From positions 3,844,001-3,908,000 of the forward strand of contig OY761554.1 in assembly GCA_963664655.2 (NCBI GenBank): a DNA stretch of 64,000 nt, read 5' to 3'. Made by a program: the position numbers and the translations under genes. Below the pieces are notes generated by a model, which did not search any database, was not told the DNA's origin, and saw only the letters and a program-made list of their open reading frames with translations. Source of the stretch: Desulfospira sp963664655. GTDB taxonomy: Bacteria; Desulfobacterota; Desulfobacteria; Desulfobacterales; Desulfobacteraceae. Each line of letters begins with the position of its first letter. Position 1 is the stretch's first letter. This document shows positions 1 through 8,672 of the stretch, piece by piece.

Positions 1-398
1 CCGGGCTCAATGATGTCGGCATCCTGGAGTGGATCGGGAAAAATTCCCAGACCTATCTGGCCGCCTTGTCTCCCGCCATGCTCATTATGGCCATGCTGGC
101 GATGTTTTTTCTGCTCCACTACTTTTTTGCCAGCACCACGGCCCATACCACGGCCCTGATGCCCATATTCATGGCCATTGCGGCAAAGCTGATAACCCCT
201 GAACAGCTGATTCCCTTTTCCATCCTTCTGGCGGGCAGCCTGGGGGTGATGGGCATCATCACGCCTTATGCCACAGGGCCTGCCCCCATGTGGTACGGGG
301 CCGGGTTTATCCCCCAGGGCCGCTGGTGGGCGTTGGGGGCGGTGTTCGGTTTGCTGTATCTGGGCGTTATTTTAGCGGGATCTTTGATGTTTATCTAG
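1..398 (+). CDS. DASS-family anion transporter, C-terminal part
   Basis: The reading frame is open from base 3 with no start in the window, so this is the last ~130 residues of a gene that begins to the left. The residues are very hydrophobic, with about three membrane segments, and include the STTAHTTAL stretch and a later ITPYATGPAPMWYGAGFIP segment. Both are typical of the second half of the divalent anion:sodium symporter (DASS/CitT/SLC13) family, in which Ser-Asn/Thr-Thr and TPYATGP-like motifs line the substrate and sodium sites. It would import or exchange dicarboxylates, citrate or sulfate across the inner membrane; the substrate cannot be told from this end. The stop codon overlaps the left end of a MITE-like repeat. 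Confidence 0.85.
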   Translation, partial: GLNDVGILEWIGKNSQTYLAALSPAMLIMAMLAMFFLLHYFFASTTAHTTALMPIFMAIAAKLITPEQLIPFSILLAGSLGVMGIITPYATGPAPMWYGAGFIPQGRWWALGAVFGLLYLGVILAGSLMFI

Positions 399-540
399 TG
401 TTTGAACGAAAGGTCACCCGTCTGCTGCGTTGCAGAAAAAATGGCAATCCTCACAGCCGTCCGGTTGCTCCGGTTGCCATTTTTTCTGGTTTCTGATTTT
501 TGGTTACGCCTTGCATCCGGGCAACTTTTTGTCCAACCAC
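398..540. mobile_element. MITE-like element, short copy
   Basis: About 143 bp bounded by imperfect terminal inverted repeats: GTGTTTGAACGAAAGGT at the left and, reading the other strand from the right, GTGGTTGGACAAAAAGT. A second copy lies at 16190-16424. The interior contains a long hairpin (433-447 pairing with 474-488). There is no coding sequence. The left end overlaps the stop codon of the transporter gene. Confidence 0.6.
433..488. terminator. 15-bp hairpin with A/T tracts, possible bidirectional terminator
   Basis: Bases 433-447 (CAGAAAAAATGGCAA) are the exact reverse complement of 474-488, with a 26-base loop. The arms carry A6 and T6 tracts, so both strands end in a stem followed by U-rich sequence. 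It lies between the convergent transporter gene and DUF4405 gene and could end transcription from either side. The loop is long for a classical intrinsic terminator. Confidence 0.45.
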
Positions 541-638
541 AGGGTGTCGTTCAGGCACTATCGCAAGAACGTGAATCGCGGGCGGATTTGATTTCAGATT
601 CGGTCCATCCGCACAAAAATGCAACCTGTGTCCTGCCT

Positions 639-1484
639 TCAGTCTTTCTTCAGCGCGGCCACCACACCATGAACAATCTCGAAAAGCTGCTGGGGTTCCA
701 TATGATTGGCTTGGGCAATGTCCCTGATGGTCTGGCCGGCCCGGGCCTGGATCTGTTTTTCGGCAAGACCTGCCATCAGCTGTTCCTGGTTCAGGCTGTA
801 CCGGGTGCATAGATCGGCCAGCCCCATTTTGCCAAATCCCGGGAACGGTTCATCCGGAAAATCCTGGATTTCACCATCTGCCCCTGATTTTTCCGGCTGC
901 ATGGCCTCATAAACATCCTTTGGCGTACACTGGTTGGCCTTGGCAATGTCCAGCAGGGTCTGGCTGTCGTCTGTAAAAACAATGCGGGCTTTTTCAAGCT
1001 GTGCCTTTATTTCGGGCAGATCCAGGCCGGTCCGCTTGGCAAACATTTTTAAGGAAGACAGTTCCGCGTGGCCGTAGGGCGGTTCCCCGTATTTTTCGGC
1101 ACCCGACTCTTTAAATGAGGCACTGAAATCAAGGATGGTGCTCATGGGCGGAATATGGGCCAGGGTGCCGGCAATAAAGACCACGGTCAGAATCAGGGCC
1201 GCATTAAATTCCGGTGTAAATACCTTAAGCTGTCTGGCCTTGTTTTTCATATAGGCGAGAATGGGCGGCCAGTTGTAATAAATGTGCAGCAGCCCGGCCA
1301 AGAGGAACAGAACTCCCAGGTTGATGTGAATATCCCCCCAAAGGGTTTTGCTAAGCCCCATGAACCGCCAGTTGGACCAGTAGGCCACCCGGCCTTCGGG
1401 AACCACATAAAGGACAATGGCGGTAACAATCAGCAGCAAAAAGGACAACAGCATGGTCAGTGAGGTGATTTTTCTAAGCTTCAT
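639..1484 (-). CDS. DUF4405 membrane cytochrome-like protein with C-terminal helical repeats
   Basis: A 281-residue protein. Residues ~1-115 hold three hydrophobic helices (about 7-28, 53-70, 95-115) with histidines in the second (DIHINLGVLFLLAGLLHIYY), the pattern of the DUF4405/flavinylation-associated cytochrome family thought to bind haem in the membrane. The remainder is soluble and built from four similar ~25-residue helical units (LKMFAKRTGLDLPEIKAQLE; LLDIAKANQCTPKDVYEAM; LADLCTRYSLNQEQLMAGL; IRDIAQANHMEPQQLFEIV), the second and fourth resembling each other most. It ends 11 bp after pepF and is probably cotranscribed with it. The electron partner is unknown. The domain call is from pattern recognition. 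Confidence 0.7.
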   Translation of the reverse strand: MKLRKITSLTMLLSFLLLIVTAIVLYVVPEGRVAYWSNWRFMGLSKTLWGDIHINLGVLFLLAGLLHIYYNWPPILAYMKNKARQLKVFTPEFNAALILTVVFIAGTLAHIPPMSTILDFSASFKESGAEKYGEPPYGHAELSSLKMFAKRTGLDLPEIKAQLEKARIVFTDDSQTLLDIAKANQCTPKDVYEAMQPEKSGADGEIQDFPDEPFPGFGKMGLADLCTRYSLNQEQLMAGLAEKQIQARAGQTIRDIAQANHMEPQQLFEIVHGVVAALKKD

Positions 1485-1495
1485 GGCGGTTTCCC

Positions 1496-3301
1496 TTAAA
1501 TCCAGTTTTTTTCCAGCTCTCTGACCCGCGACTCAAAGTAAGACACGGTGGCCTCGATGGGGGCCTGGGTGCCCATGTCCACGCCGGCGGTTTTAAGCTC
1601 GTCCATGGGGAACATGGAGCCGCCAAGGCCTAAAAATTTAAGATAGTCATCCACCGCGGGCTGGCCTAACTCGGTGATCCGCCCGGCAATGCTCAAGGCC
1701 GCAGAAAGCCCCGTGGCATACTTGTACACATAAAAGGCGGAATAAAAATGGGGAATCCGCAGGGCTTCCAGGGTGAGGTTGTCGTCAATGACCATGTTGT
1801 CCCCGAAATAAACGGCCAGCAGGTTTTTATGCACCGAGGTAAAGGTGTCAATGGTCAGGGCCCGGTTTTCACCGGCCAGCCCGTGGATGATATGCTCAAA
1901 TTCGGCAAACATGGTCTGCCGGTAAAAAGTGGCCCGGATATTGTCGATTTCCCGGTTCAGGATGTAGGCTTTCATTCTGGGGTCATCATTGGTTGTTTTC
2001 AGCAGATGCCGGGAAAGCAGGGTTTCATTGAGGGTGGAGGCCACTTCCGCCACAAAAATGGTGTACCCGTGGGTGGGATAGCCTTGGGTTTTGTTGGACA
2101 ACAGGGTGTGCATGGAATGGCCGGCTTCATGAATCAGGGTAAACAGGCTGTTGATGGTGTCCGGATCATAGTTGAGCAGGATATAGGGGTTGGAATCGTA
2201 ACACCCGGATGAATAGGCGCCGCTGCGCTTGCCTTTGTTTTCATACCGGTCCACCCAGCCGTGCAGCAGGCCCTTTTCCAGGGTATCAGTGTAATCTGTT
2301 CCCAGAGGTGCAAGGGCCTCAATGCAGGTGGCCGCGGCCTGTTCATATGTCATGTGAAAGGGAATGTCAGCCACCAGCGGCACATAGGTGTCGTACATGT
2401 GCAGCTCGTCAAGCCCCAGGGCCTTTCTTCTGAAATCCAGATACCGGTAAAGGGGAGACAGCCCCATTTTAACGCCGGCCATGAGATTGTCATAAACGGT
2501 TTCAGGCACATTATCGGCAAACAGGGCCGCCTTGCGGGCCGAGTCAAAATGCCGGGCCCTGGCCCAGAACAGGTCTTTTTTGACCGAGGATGAAAGCGTG
2601 GCGGCAACGGCATGCCGGTGCTTGTCATATCCTTTATAATACTGGTCAAATACAGCCTTGCGAAAGGCTCTGTCCCCATGGCTCAAAAAGGTAATAAAGT
2701 TGCCGTGGGTCAGGGGGGATTTTTTGCCATCGGGCGTGATAACGGTGCCAAAATCAAGGTCTGCATTGTCCAGCTGGGAGAAGATCCGCTGCGGAGCGCC
2801 AAGACTTTCCGAGGCCATGGCCAGCAGCTGTTCAATGGAAGGGTCCCTGGTGTGGGGAATGTTCCGGATAATCTGTTCAAAATAAAACCGGTAGGGGGAA
2901 AAGCCGTCCTGATCCAGCCAGGCGGCCAGCTGGCCGCCGGGGATAGCCTGGATTTCCGGGGCAATAAAGCTTGATGCCTCTCCCATGCGGGTATACAGGT
3001 TGACGGCCCGCTGGAACAGCCCTTCATTGTCTGAATGGGTTTTATCCTCATCATTTTTCAGATGGGCAAAGGTATACAGCCGCTCCATATCCCGGCCGAT
3101 CCGGTGGTCAAATTCAACACAGGCCAGCAGGTCATCCGGCCCTTTGGAAAGGGTTCCCTTAAAGGTTTCATAACCAGGCAGTTCTGTTTCAATGGACTTA
3201 AATAAAGCTTCCCATTCTTCTGTGGTCTGAAACATGACAGACAGATCCCAGCAGTTGGCCGGGGAAACATTTTTCCTTGCGGTATCTGGCGAATGGACCA
3301 T
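1496..3301 (-). CDS. pepF: Oligoendopeptidase F (M3 metallopeptidase)
   Basis: 601 residues, the normal length for PepF. The zinc site is visible as HEAGHSMH (HExxH) in the last third, followed by an EVASTLNE segment that supplies the third zinc ligand in M3 peptidases. The enzyme hydrolyses short peptides in the cytoplasm. The ATG at 3301 is preceded by a strong AAAGGAGG site six bases away. It lies upstream of and close to the DUF4405 gene on the same strand, with no obvious functional link. Confidence 0.93.
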   Translation of the reverse strand: MVHSPDTARKNVSPANCWDLSVMFQTTEEWEALFKSIETELPGYETFKGTLSKGPDDLLACVEFDHRIGRDMERLYTFAHLKNDEDKTHSDNEGLFQRAVNLYTRMGEASSFIAPEIQAIPGGQLAAWLDQDGFSPYRFYFEQIIRNIPHTRDPSIEQLLAMASESLGAPQRIFSQLDNADLDFGTVITPDGKKSPLTHGNFITFLSHGDRAFRKAVFDQYYKGYDKHRHAVAATLSSSVKKDLFWARARHFDSARKAALFADNVPETVYDNLMAGVKMGLSPLYRYLDFRRKALGLDELHMYDTYVPLVADIPFHMTYEQAAATCIEALAPLGTDYTDTLEKGLLHGWVDRYENKGKRSGAYSSGCYDSNPYILLNYDPDTINSLFTLIHEAGHSMHTLLSNKTQGYPTHGYTIFVAEVASTLNETLLSRHLLKTTNDDPRMKAYILNREIDNIRATFYRQTMFAEFEHIIHGLAGENRALTIDTFTSVHKNLLAVYFGDNMVIDDNLTLEALRIPHFYSAFYVYKYATGLSAALSIAGRITELGQPAVDDYLKFLGLGGSMFPMDELKTAGVDMGTQAPIEATVSYFESRVRELEKNWI

Positions 3302-3450
3302 AGCAGCCTCCTTTGGGTGATGAATGAAGCGAATTTGTTGATATCTGGTTAAGGTATTGCGGCGGATTTGTCAAGGAGGAAGGAATTTGCCCTAAGGGGG
3401 ATCGCATGTCATCTGCAGACGGTTTTATCTGTGAGTATGGTAAATAAAGC

Positions 3451-3531
3451 AGACCGGAAGAAAGGAGACCGGAGGCCGGAAATCACGGCACCATCGGGTT
3501 TAGGCATTCCGGTCTCCCTTCAATTTTATTG
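3451..3531. repeat. Period-7 GGAGACC-type repeat with inverted right arm
   Basis: The left arm reads as near-heptamers (GACCGGA, GGAGACC, GGAGGCC), then after ~25 bases the complementary GGTCTCC appears, so the RNA could fold back. It ends in TTCAATTTTATTGGA, a tail shared with the copy near 30245-30256. No gene is seen between 3302 and 3580. Confidence 0.55.
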
Positions 3532-3580
3532 GATTAACGGTGTTTTTTCGAAAATAAAATTTGAGTCTATCCTATGCCTG

Positions 3581-4582
3581 TTATTTTAGCAGCCCGGCAA
3601 CTTCATAAGGGTTTGTCCCCGCCCGGGTCATCCGGTTGTATGTATCTTCATCAAGTTCAAATTCCTTTGAGACGGATACAAACTCTTCCGGGGTATTCAG
3701 ATGTTCCACAGTTGTCAATATGGTTGCCGCCTTTGGGGTGTCTTTGGGGCACAGGGCATTGAACTTTGTAAAATCAAAGCTTAATGCGGCTGCCATGCCG
3801 GTTTTCTTTTTTGAATCCCAGATCAGGACAAATCCGGCAGGATCAGCAACACTGATTTTTTTTTCCTGGTCTTTGGACAACGGTTTGACCACCATCCCCC
3901 GCTTGCCGGGAGTGCAGTCAAGAACAACCTGAAAGGCATCTTCCTTGCACCAGACCGGACTTGCCACGATGGTATACCGTTCCCCATTTTTGAGTGGATA
4001 CTGTTTAAGGATAAAATGAGCCATGAGATATCCTGAAGTCAGTCCGGGGCAAAGATGGTTATGAAGCTCCGTGCATTTGAGGAAATCATAGGGCGCCCCT
4101 TTTGCCCAGGCATTGGCAATGGCCGCAAGAGTGAACATGTCCATGCCGATCTTATAGTTCTCTTTGGCAGTTTCCCAGAAAGAGGCATTCAGAATGGTAT
4201 CAGGCGATATATTGAGTTTTTCCGTTTCCAGGACACCATCGGAAAGACTGATGATAACTGCATCACCGCTGCTCTTGCCAAACAGCATCAGGCGGAGGGG
4301 ATGGGACTGGGGACGCTGGAAAAACAGCAGATTTCCCTTCCCGACGGTGCAGCCGGTGATTTCCTGGGCTTTTTCAAGAAACGGCAGGGCTGTCTTCCCT
4401 GCCACTTTAATATAAGGAATGTTGGTCATCATCAGCATGTCATTATCCGCTTTTTTCAGGGAAAGCTCGGTCATGGCCGCAAAAACCGCTTCGGGAAATG
4501 TCTGTGCCATAGCAACGGCTGACTGAAGGACCAGATACGCAATGAGGGATAGAATGCAGATGGATCTGTAACCGTATTTCAT
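3581..4582 (-). CDS. Secreted FmdE-like protein
   Basis: 333 residues. The N-terminus (MKYGYRSICILSLIAYLVLQSAVAMAQ) is a clear signal peptide with an AMA-Q cleavage site. Residues ~165-260 carry the FmdE family signature ELHNHLCPGLTSGY and, further on, CKEDAFQVVLDCTPGK; in this family these Cys/His residues bind metal. FmdE was named from molybdenum formylmethanofuran dehydrogenase operons, but stand-alone exported versions are common beside TonB receptors and metal transporters in sulfate reducers. Its position downstream of the TonB receptor on the same strand suggests a periplasmic role in metal or cofactor uptake (inference). The substrate is unknown. Confidence 0.8.
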   Translation of the reverse strand: MKYGYRSICILSLIAYLVLQSAVAMAQTFPEAVFAAMTELSLKKADNDMLMMTNIPYIKVAGKTALPFLEKAQEITGCTVGKGNLLFFQRPQSHPLRLMLFGKSSGDAVIISLSDGVLETEKLNISPDTILNASFWETAKENYKIGMDMFTLAAIANAWAKGAPYDFLKCTELHNHLCPGLTSGYLMAHFILKQYPLKNGERYTIVASPVWCKEDAFQVVLDCTPGKRGMVVKPLSKDQEKKISVADPAGFVLIWDSKKKTGMAAALSFDFTKFNALCPKDTPKAATILTTVEHLNTPEEFVSVSKEFELDEDTYNRMTRAGTNPYEVAGLLK

Positions 4583-4715
4583 GTTTAATTTTCTCCTTAG
4601 TTTTTGTGTTGCCTGTTACGATAATAGCGTATAAAAATGGCCGGGAATTTCAGTTTTTACAGAATTTATCTGCGGGGTTCGGCCTTCCCGGCCTTTGGAA
4701 AAATACAAAACTCTG

Positions 4716-6794
4716 CTAGAACTGGTAGCTGACTTCAGCCATGATAAACCGCCCAGGGCCCTTATCTTCGTCACTGAGCAGATATTCCTCATCCATCAGG
4801 TTCTGGATGCTCAGTGTGGCATTAAGCCCTTTGGTGATAAAATCAAGCTCTCGCCATAATTTGAGGTTAACCGTTTCATAGCCGCTGAGTTTTTCGGTAT
4901 TCTCGTCGTCAGAAAACTGGGGGCCTGTGCAGCGCAGAATGATGCTGGCATTTACAACGGGGTTCACCCACTGCAATCCCACGTGGCCGGAGTGCCTGGG
5001 AACGTATTCCAGCCGTTTGTCTTCAAGTTCCGGCCTTTCATTAAAGGTTTCGATGACAGAGTCGTTATAGGCGTATCCGGCAAAAAACTTGAACGCCGGG
5101 GTGATTTGGAAATCCACCTCGGCTTCAAGTCCGGTGATGCTGACTTCACCGGCATTTTCCATTGAGTAAACAGACCGGTCCCTTCCCCATAAAAATCGGG
5201 TTTCTCCGGTATCCACACTGTAAATAAAGTCTTTCCCTTTTGAATAGTATGCAGAAACCGACAGGTTCAAGCGGTTTTCCAGAAAAGATGCATCCGTACC
5301 CAGCTCATAGGTATCTATGGTTTCGTTTTCAAGTTCCGGATTGGCGTCATAGAACCGGCCGTAAAGTATGCCGTACCGGCACAGGGCATCCAAAATAGGT
5401 GCCCTGAATCCCCTGGAGTAAGATGTGTAAACGCTGATATCCTGGTTGATGTGGTAACGGGCAGCAAGTTTGGGTGACCATGCGCTCCAGGAATGATCAT
5501 CCATTTCACCGGAAAGTGCGCTAAAGGCGCCTGAGTTGGACTCGTAATCGCCAGAGTGGAATTTGACCTTGTCAAACCGTATGCCTGCTGTAATAATGAG
5601 CCGGTCGTCCAGAGTTGTAAACTGGTCTTGGGCATAGGCGGCATACTGGTCCAACTCCCCTTTGTTGGCCGCATAATCATCCGAAGTGTCATAGTCGTCA
5701 ATGGCATCTACGCTGGAATACCGGATATCCGTTCCAAAGGTCAGGGTATGGGATGAGCCCAGGTTTCTTGATGCACTGAAATTGGCGCCGTAATCCTCCC
5801 GATCGGAACTGACCGTATAGACACTGTCGATGTTTGCAAAATCCCGGTGGTAGAAATAGTTTTCCTCCTGGTAGAACCCGCCGGCCTGCATCTGCCACTC
5901 CCCTAACTTGGCTTTGTAAATCAGGTTGGCGCTGTCGGTGTCAAAATCCCGGTTGCTGCCGTCATCAATGTTATATTTGTATCCTTCGCCCCGGTTATCG
6001 TCAAAATAGGAATAATTAAGTTCAATGGACTGGTCAGCAGAAAGCTGATATCCGGCCTTGGCATTAACGGTTATCTCCTCTACAAACCGGTCAATGCGGG
6101 CATCGTAATTACTGGATGCGGTGGTCAGGGAGGTAAAACCGTCGCTTTTCAGTCCAGTGGCAGCGATCTGGCCGTAAAATCCGGAATCTTCTGCCTGTCG
6201 TCCGGCAATCCTGGCGGATCCTTTTTTGGTATTATAGGTACCGTAGCCAGCAGATACCGAACCTTCCAGCTTTTTTTCAGGTCTCCGGGTAATGATATTG
6301 ATCACGCCACCCATGGCATTGGAGCCGTAAACAGATGATCCGGGACCTTTAAAAATTTCGATTCGCTGGATGTCGGCTGTGTTGATGCGGTTCCACCGGG
6401 TATTCCCGGTGTCCCCGATGGATGCGGGCTGGCCGTCAATAAGGACCAGGGTCCGGCCGGGAACATTTCCCCCTAAGCCTCTTAAGGTGACTTTAGGGGA
6501 AAGCGAAAAAATGCCGTCGGTCCGGTCGCAGTTTACACCGGCAACGTATCCGAGAAGGTCATCCACCCGCTCATAGGGAAGGGTGGCTATTTCTTCTGCA
6601 GTGATGACATTAATTTTCCCTGCCACTTTGTCAACGGATACGGGAAAGCGGGTAGCTGTTACCACTATGTCTTCCACGTCATAATAATCGGATTCACCTG
6701 AATTTGAACTTTGGGCGAGGCTCTGGGAGGCCACAGCCATAAAGAAAAAAAGAACAGATACAGGATATAGGAAATAGCATTTTAACATGTTCAT
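4716..6794 (-). CDS. TonB-dependent outer-membrane receptor
   Basis: 692 residues from the ATG at 6794, which follows AAAGGAGGAG at proper spacing; an in-frame upstream ATG at 6899 lies in the structured leader and has no ribosome-binding site. Signal peptide (MNMLKCYFLYPVSVLFFF..SLAQ), a TonB-box/plug start (DVEDIVVTATRFP), a plug domain with GPGSSVYGSNAMGGVINIIT, then a beta-barrel ending in an aromatic Phe (SYQF), as needed for outer-membrane assembly. It resembles BtuB/FepA/CirA-type receptors. It would import a metal chelate, corrinoid or siderophore using TonB energy. FmdE lies 133 bp downstream. The long 5' leader suggests control at RNA level. Confidence 0.92.
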   Translation of the reverse strand: MNMLKCYFLYPVSVLFFFMAVASQSLAQSSNSGESDYYDVEDIVVTATRFPVSVDKVAGKINVITAEEIATLPYERVDDLLGYVAGVNCDRTDGIFSLSPKVTLRGLGGNVPGRTLVLIDGQPASIGDTGNTRWNRINTADIQRIEIFKGPGSSVYGSNAMGGVINIITRRPEKKLEGSVSAGYGTYNTKKGSARIAGRQAEDSGFYGQIAATGLKSDGFTSLTTASSNYDARIDRFVEEITVNAKAGYQLSADQSIELNYSYFDDNRGEGYKYNIDDGSNRDFDTDSANLIYKAKLGEWQMQAGGFYQEENYFYHRDFANIDSVYTVSSDREDYGANFSASRNLGSSHTLTFGTDIRYSSVDAIDDYDTSDDYAANKGELDQYAAYAQDQFTTLDDRLIITAGIRFDKVKFHSGDYESNSGAFSALSGEMDDHSWSAWSPKLAARYHINQDISVYTSYSRGFRAPILDALCRYGILYGRFYDANPELENETIDTYELGTDASFLENRLNLSVSAYYSKGKDFIYSVDTGETRFLWGRDRSVYSMENAGEVSITGLEAEVDFQITPAFKFFAGYAYNDSVIETFNERPELEDKRLEYVPRHSGHVGLQWVNPVVNASIILRCTGPQFSDDENTEKLSGYETVNLKLWRELDFITKGLNATLSIQNLMDEEYLLSDEDKGPGRFIMAEVSYQF

Positions 6795-6979
6795 TCGACT
6801 CCTCCTTTTGCTGAAAATAAAAAACCATGAAGGCATCTCTCCCGCCGGATTCAACCGGCGGTTAACACCTTCATGGTCTGTTTGGTTTAAACCGGGCACC
6901 AGGATTTGATCCGGTGCCCTGATTGTATCGGGTAAAATTTTAATCTATCGCTTATGCCTTCAAGGCAATTTTGTCCCTG
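6795..6979 (-). promoter_or_regulatory. Structured 5' leader of the TonB receptor gene, candidate attenuator/riboswitch
   Basis: Reading towards the gene there is a GGGCACCGG hairpin (arms at about 6912-6919 and 6894-6900), then a long stem in which ACCATGAAGG (6861-6876 side) pairs with CCTTCATGGT, followed directly by TTTTTTATTTT (about 6819-6829). An inner CGCCGG/CCGGCG hairpin sits in its loop. The last stem plus U-tract looks like an intrinsic terminator placed just before the ribosome-binding site. I could not match it to a named riboswitch class; the B12-box of cobalamin riboswitches is not seen. Confidence 0.5.
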
Positions 6980-7008
6980 TAGGTAAAAGAATTTATCATT
7001 TTTGTCAA
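6980..7008 (-). promoter_or_regulatory. Candidate sigma70-like promoter for the TonB receptor leader
   Basis: On the minus strand TTGACA (7003-7008) is followed after 17 bases by TACCTA (6980-6985), a perfect -35 with a weak -10. The -35 overlaps one arm of an inverted repeat TCTATCGCTT/AAGCGATAGA (6943-6952 and 7007-7016) that could be an operator. Confidence 0.3.
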
Positions 7009-7073
7009 GCGATAGACTCAGGATTTTTTGATTTCGGAACGTGAGTTAATCACTCAATTTTTAATTCTGAGGC

Positions 7074-7652
7074 TTACCGGTTTTCCACAATTTTTTGTGC
7101 CGTTTCCATAGCAAGCGCCATAAGATCCTGCCGGTTTTTTGTTTTGATATCATCCGCCTTCATAAGATCGCATCCTCTGACCAGATAGGTTTTCTCGAAC
7201 CCGAGAAGTTCAAATATCCTGCGATATTTCATACAAACTTCAGCAAAAAAATCATCTTCCCGGTTCTGGGCCGTGATCAGCACGAATTTTTTCCCCGGGA
7301 TGACCCTTGTTTTTTCCGGTACGGTTTCAAAGGGTTCAAGAAATGAATAACACCGGTCAACAAAAATTTTAAGCTGGGCCGTGATATCTGCAAAATAAAT
7401 GGGTGTTGCGGCCACCAGGACATCAGCCGCCTGTACGGCAGAAAGTATGGTTGAAATATCGTCTTTGATAACACAATGATCTGTTTTGGTTTTACAGATA
7501 TCGCAGGCCTGGCAGCCTTTAATATCCAGTTTGTTGAGCAAAAAGGATTGAACCTGGGCCCCGAAAGACTCAGCTGTTTCAATAAACGCTTTGGCTAAGG
7601 TTGCGGTATTTCCATTGGGCCTTGGACTGCCAAAAAGTGCCACGATTTTCAT
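7074..7652 (-). CDS. NADPH-dependent FMN reductase / iron-sulfur-flavoprotein-like
   Basis: 192 residues from the ATG at 7652, which has AAAAAGGAGG upstream; a longer frame start at 7736 lacks one. The N-terminus MKIVALFGSPRPNGNTA is the FMN phosphate-binding loop of the flavodoxin-like NADPH-dependent FMN reductase family. GCQACDICKTKTDHC is a short Cys cluster also found in iron-sulfur flavoproteins and two-subunit NAD(P)H-FMN oxidoreductases; it may bind a cluster or act in thiol redox. TPIYFADITAQLKIFVDR is the typical helix after the third strand. It is cytoplasmic; the electron acceptor is unknown. It is divergent from the hydrolase gene at 7828. Confidence 0.85.
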   Translation of the reverse strand: MKIVALFGSPRPNGNTATLAKAFIETAESFGAQVQSFLLNKLDIKGCQACDICKTKTDHCVIKDDISTILSAVQAADVLVAATPIYFADITAQLKIFVDRCYSFLEPFETVPEKTRVIPGKKFVLITAQNREDDFFAEVCMKYRRIFELLGFEKTYLVRGCDLMKADDIKTKNRQDLMALAMETAQKIVENR

Positions 7653-7827
7653 TTTGTGCCTCCTTTTTAAGTCATTTTGATAAAGCTTCTCATGGCCCCT
7701 TTCATAAAACAGAAATTTAAAAAAAACATCCCCCATTCGGGGGAATTTCTCTGTTGTTTTCAGGGCGGTTAAATTATATGGTTTTTTAAGTTGGAACGGA
7801 TATCCATTTTTTTAAAGGAGGCACCAC

Positions 7828-8589
7828 ATGATAAACTATAGTTCAATCGGCACGGGTTCTGACAAGGTTATTGTGTTTCATGGCTGGAAAATGGATCACA
7901 CCTGCTTTGACGGCATGGTTTCGGCCCTGGACAAAGAAACGTTCACTTATATCTTTGCTGATCTGAGAGGGTATGGGGCATCCCGGGACCTGCCCGGACC
8001 TTATTCCATTGAGCAGACCGCTGCCGATCTGCTGGAGTTATCCGACTCGCTTAATCTTGAAACCTTCCACATTATCGGCCATTCCATGGGCGGTAAAGTG
8101 ATCTGCCGTATGGTGGCCGATGCCCCGGAACGGATAAAAAGCGCCATCGGGGTAACCCCCTGTCCGCCGGTAAAAATTCCCTTTGATGATCAGGGATGGG
8201 CACTGTTTTCCAAAAGCGCCACGGACCTGTCCTGCCGGGAGGAGGTGTTCCGGCTGTCAACGGGCAGCCGCCTGACCCCGGCCTGGTATAAAATGATTGC
8301 CGAAAAATCCGTTCAGGCCAGTGAGCAGGCGGCCTTTTCCGATTATCTGGAGTCCTGGGTAAATACCGAATGTGTGGACGATTGTGCCGGGTCAAAGGTG
8401 CCCTTAAAAATCATTGCCGGTGAATTTGACCCGGACCTGACATACGGCCTGATGCAGGACACATTTGGAACGTTCTTTTCTAATGTTGAAATTATGCAGC
8501 TGTCCAACTGCGGCCATTATCCCATGTACGAAACGCCGCTGGCACTGGCCGCGGAATGGGAAAATTTTCTTGGCAAACATGTTGGCTGA
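7828..8589 (+). CDS. Alpha/beta-hydrolase
   Basis: 253 residues with the alpha/beta-hydrolase fold: oxyanion region HGWKMDHTCF, nucleophile elbow GHSMGG (Ser about residue 89), likely acid Asp in GEFDPDL and catalytic His in NCGHYP. A good AAAGGAGG precedes the ATG. No lid or substrate-specific motif is recognised; esterase, lipase-like or C-C hydrolase activity are all possible. It is a single gene, convergent with the next hydrolase gene and separated from it by a heptamer repeat. Confidence 0.85.
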   Translation: MINYSSIGTGSDKVIVFHGWKMDHTCFDGMVSALDKETFTYIFADLRGYGASRDLPGPYSIEQTAADLLELSDSLNLETFHIIGHSMGGKVICRMVADAPERIKSAIGVTPCPPVKIPFDDQGWALFSKSATDLSCREEVFRLSTGSRLTPAWYKMIAEKSVQASEQAAFSDYLESWVNTECVDDCAGSKVPLKIIAGEFDPDLTYGLMQDTFGTFFSNVEIMQLSNCGHYPMYETPLALAAEWENFLGKHVG

Positions 8590-8591
8590 AA

Positions 8592-8672
8592 GCCGTTAGT
8601 AATTAGCTATTAGCCGTTAGCTTTTAGGTCGCACTGCCCTTGCTAACAGCTAATGGCTAAAAACTGACCGCT
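8592..8672. repeat. Period-7 AGCTNAY repeat, two inverted arms
   Basis: The left arm is a run of heptamers such as GTTAGTA ATTAGCT ATTAGCC GTTAGCT; the right arm carries the complementary GCTAACAGCTAATGGCTAA. The pair could form a stem between two convergent hydrolase genes and may help end transcription. Confidence 0.6.

Noticed and set aside
6795..6899. A longer TonB receptor starting at 6899
   Set aside because: It would put 35 unstructured residues before a clear signal peptide, the upstream ATG lacks a ribosome-binding site, and the region is the folded leader.
6795..6979. A cobalamin riboswitch upstream of the TonB receptor
   Set aside because: No B12-box (AGCCAGGAGACCTGCC-like) or other core element of that class is visible; left as an unassigned structured leader.
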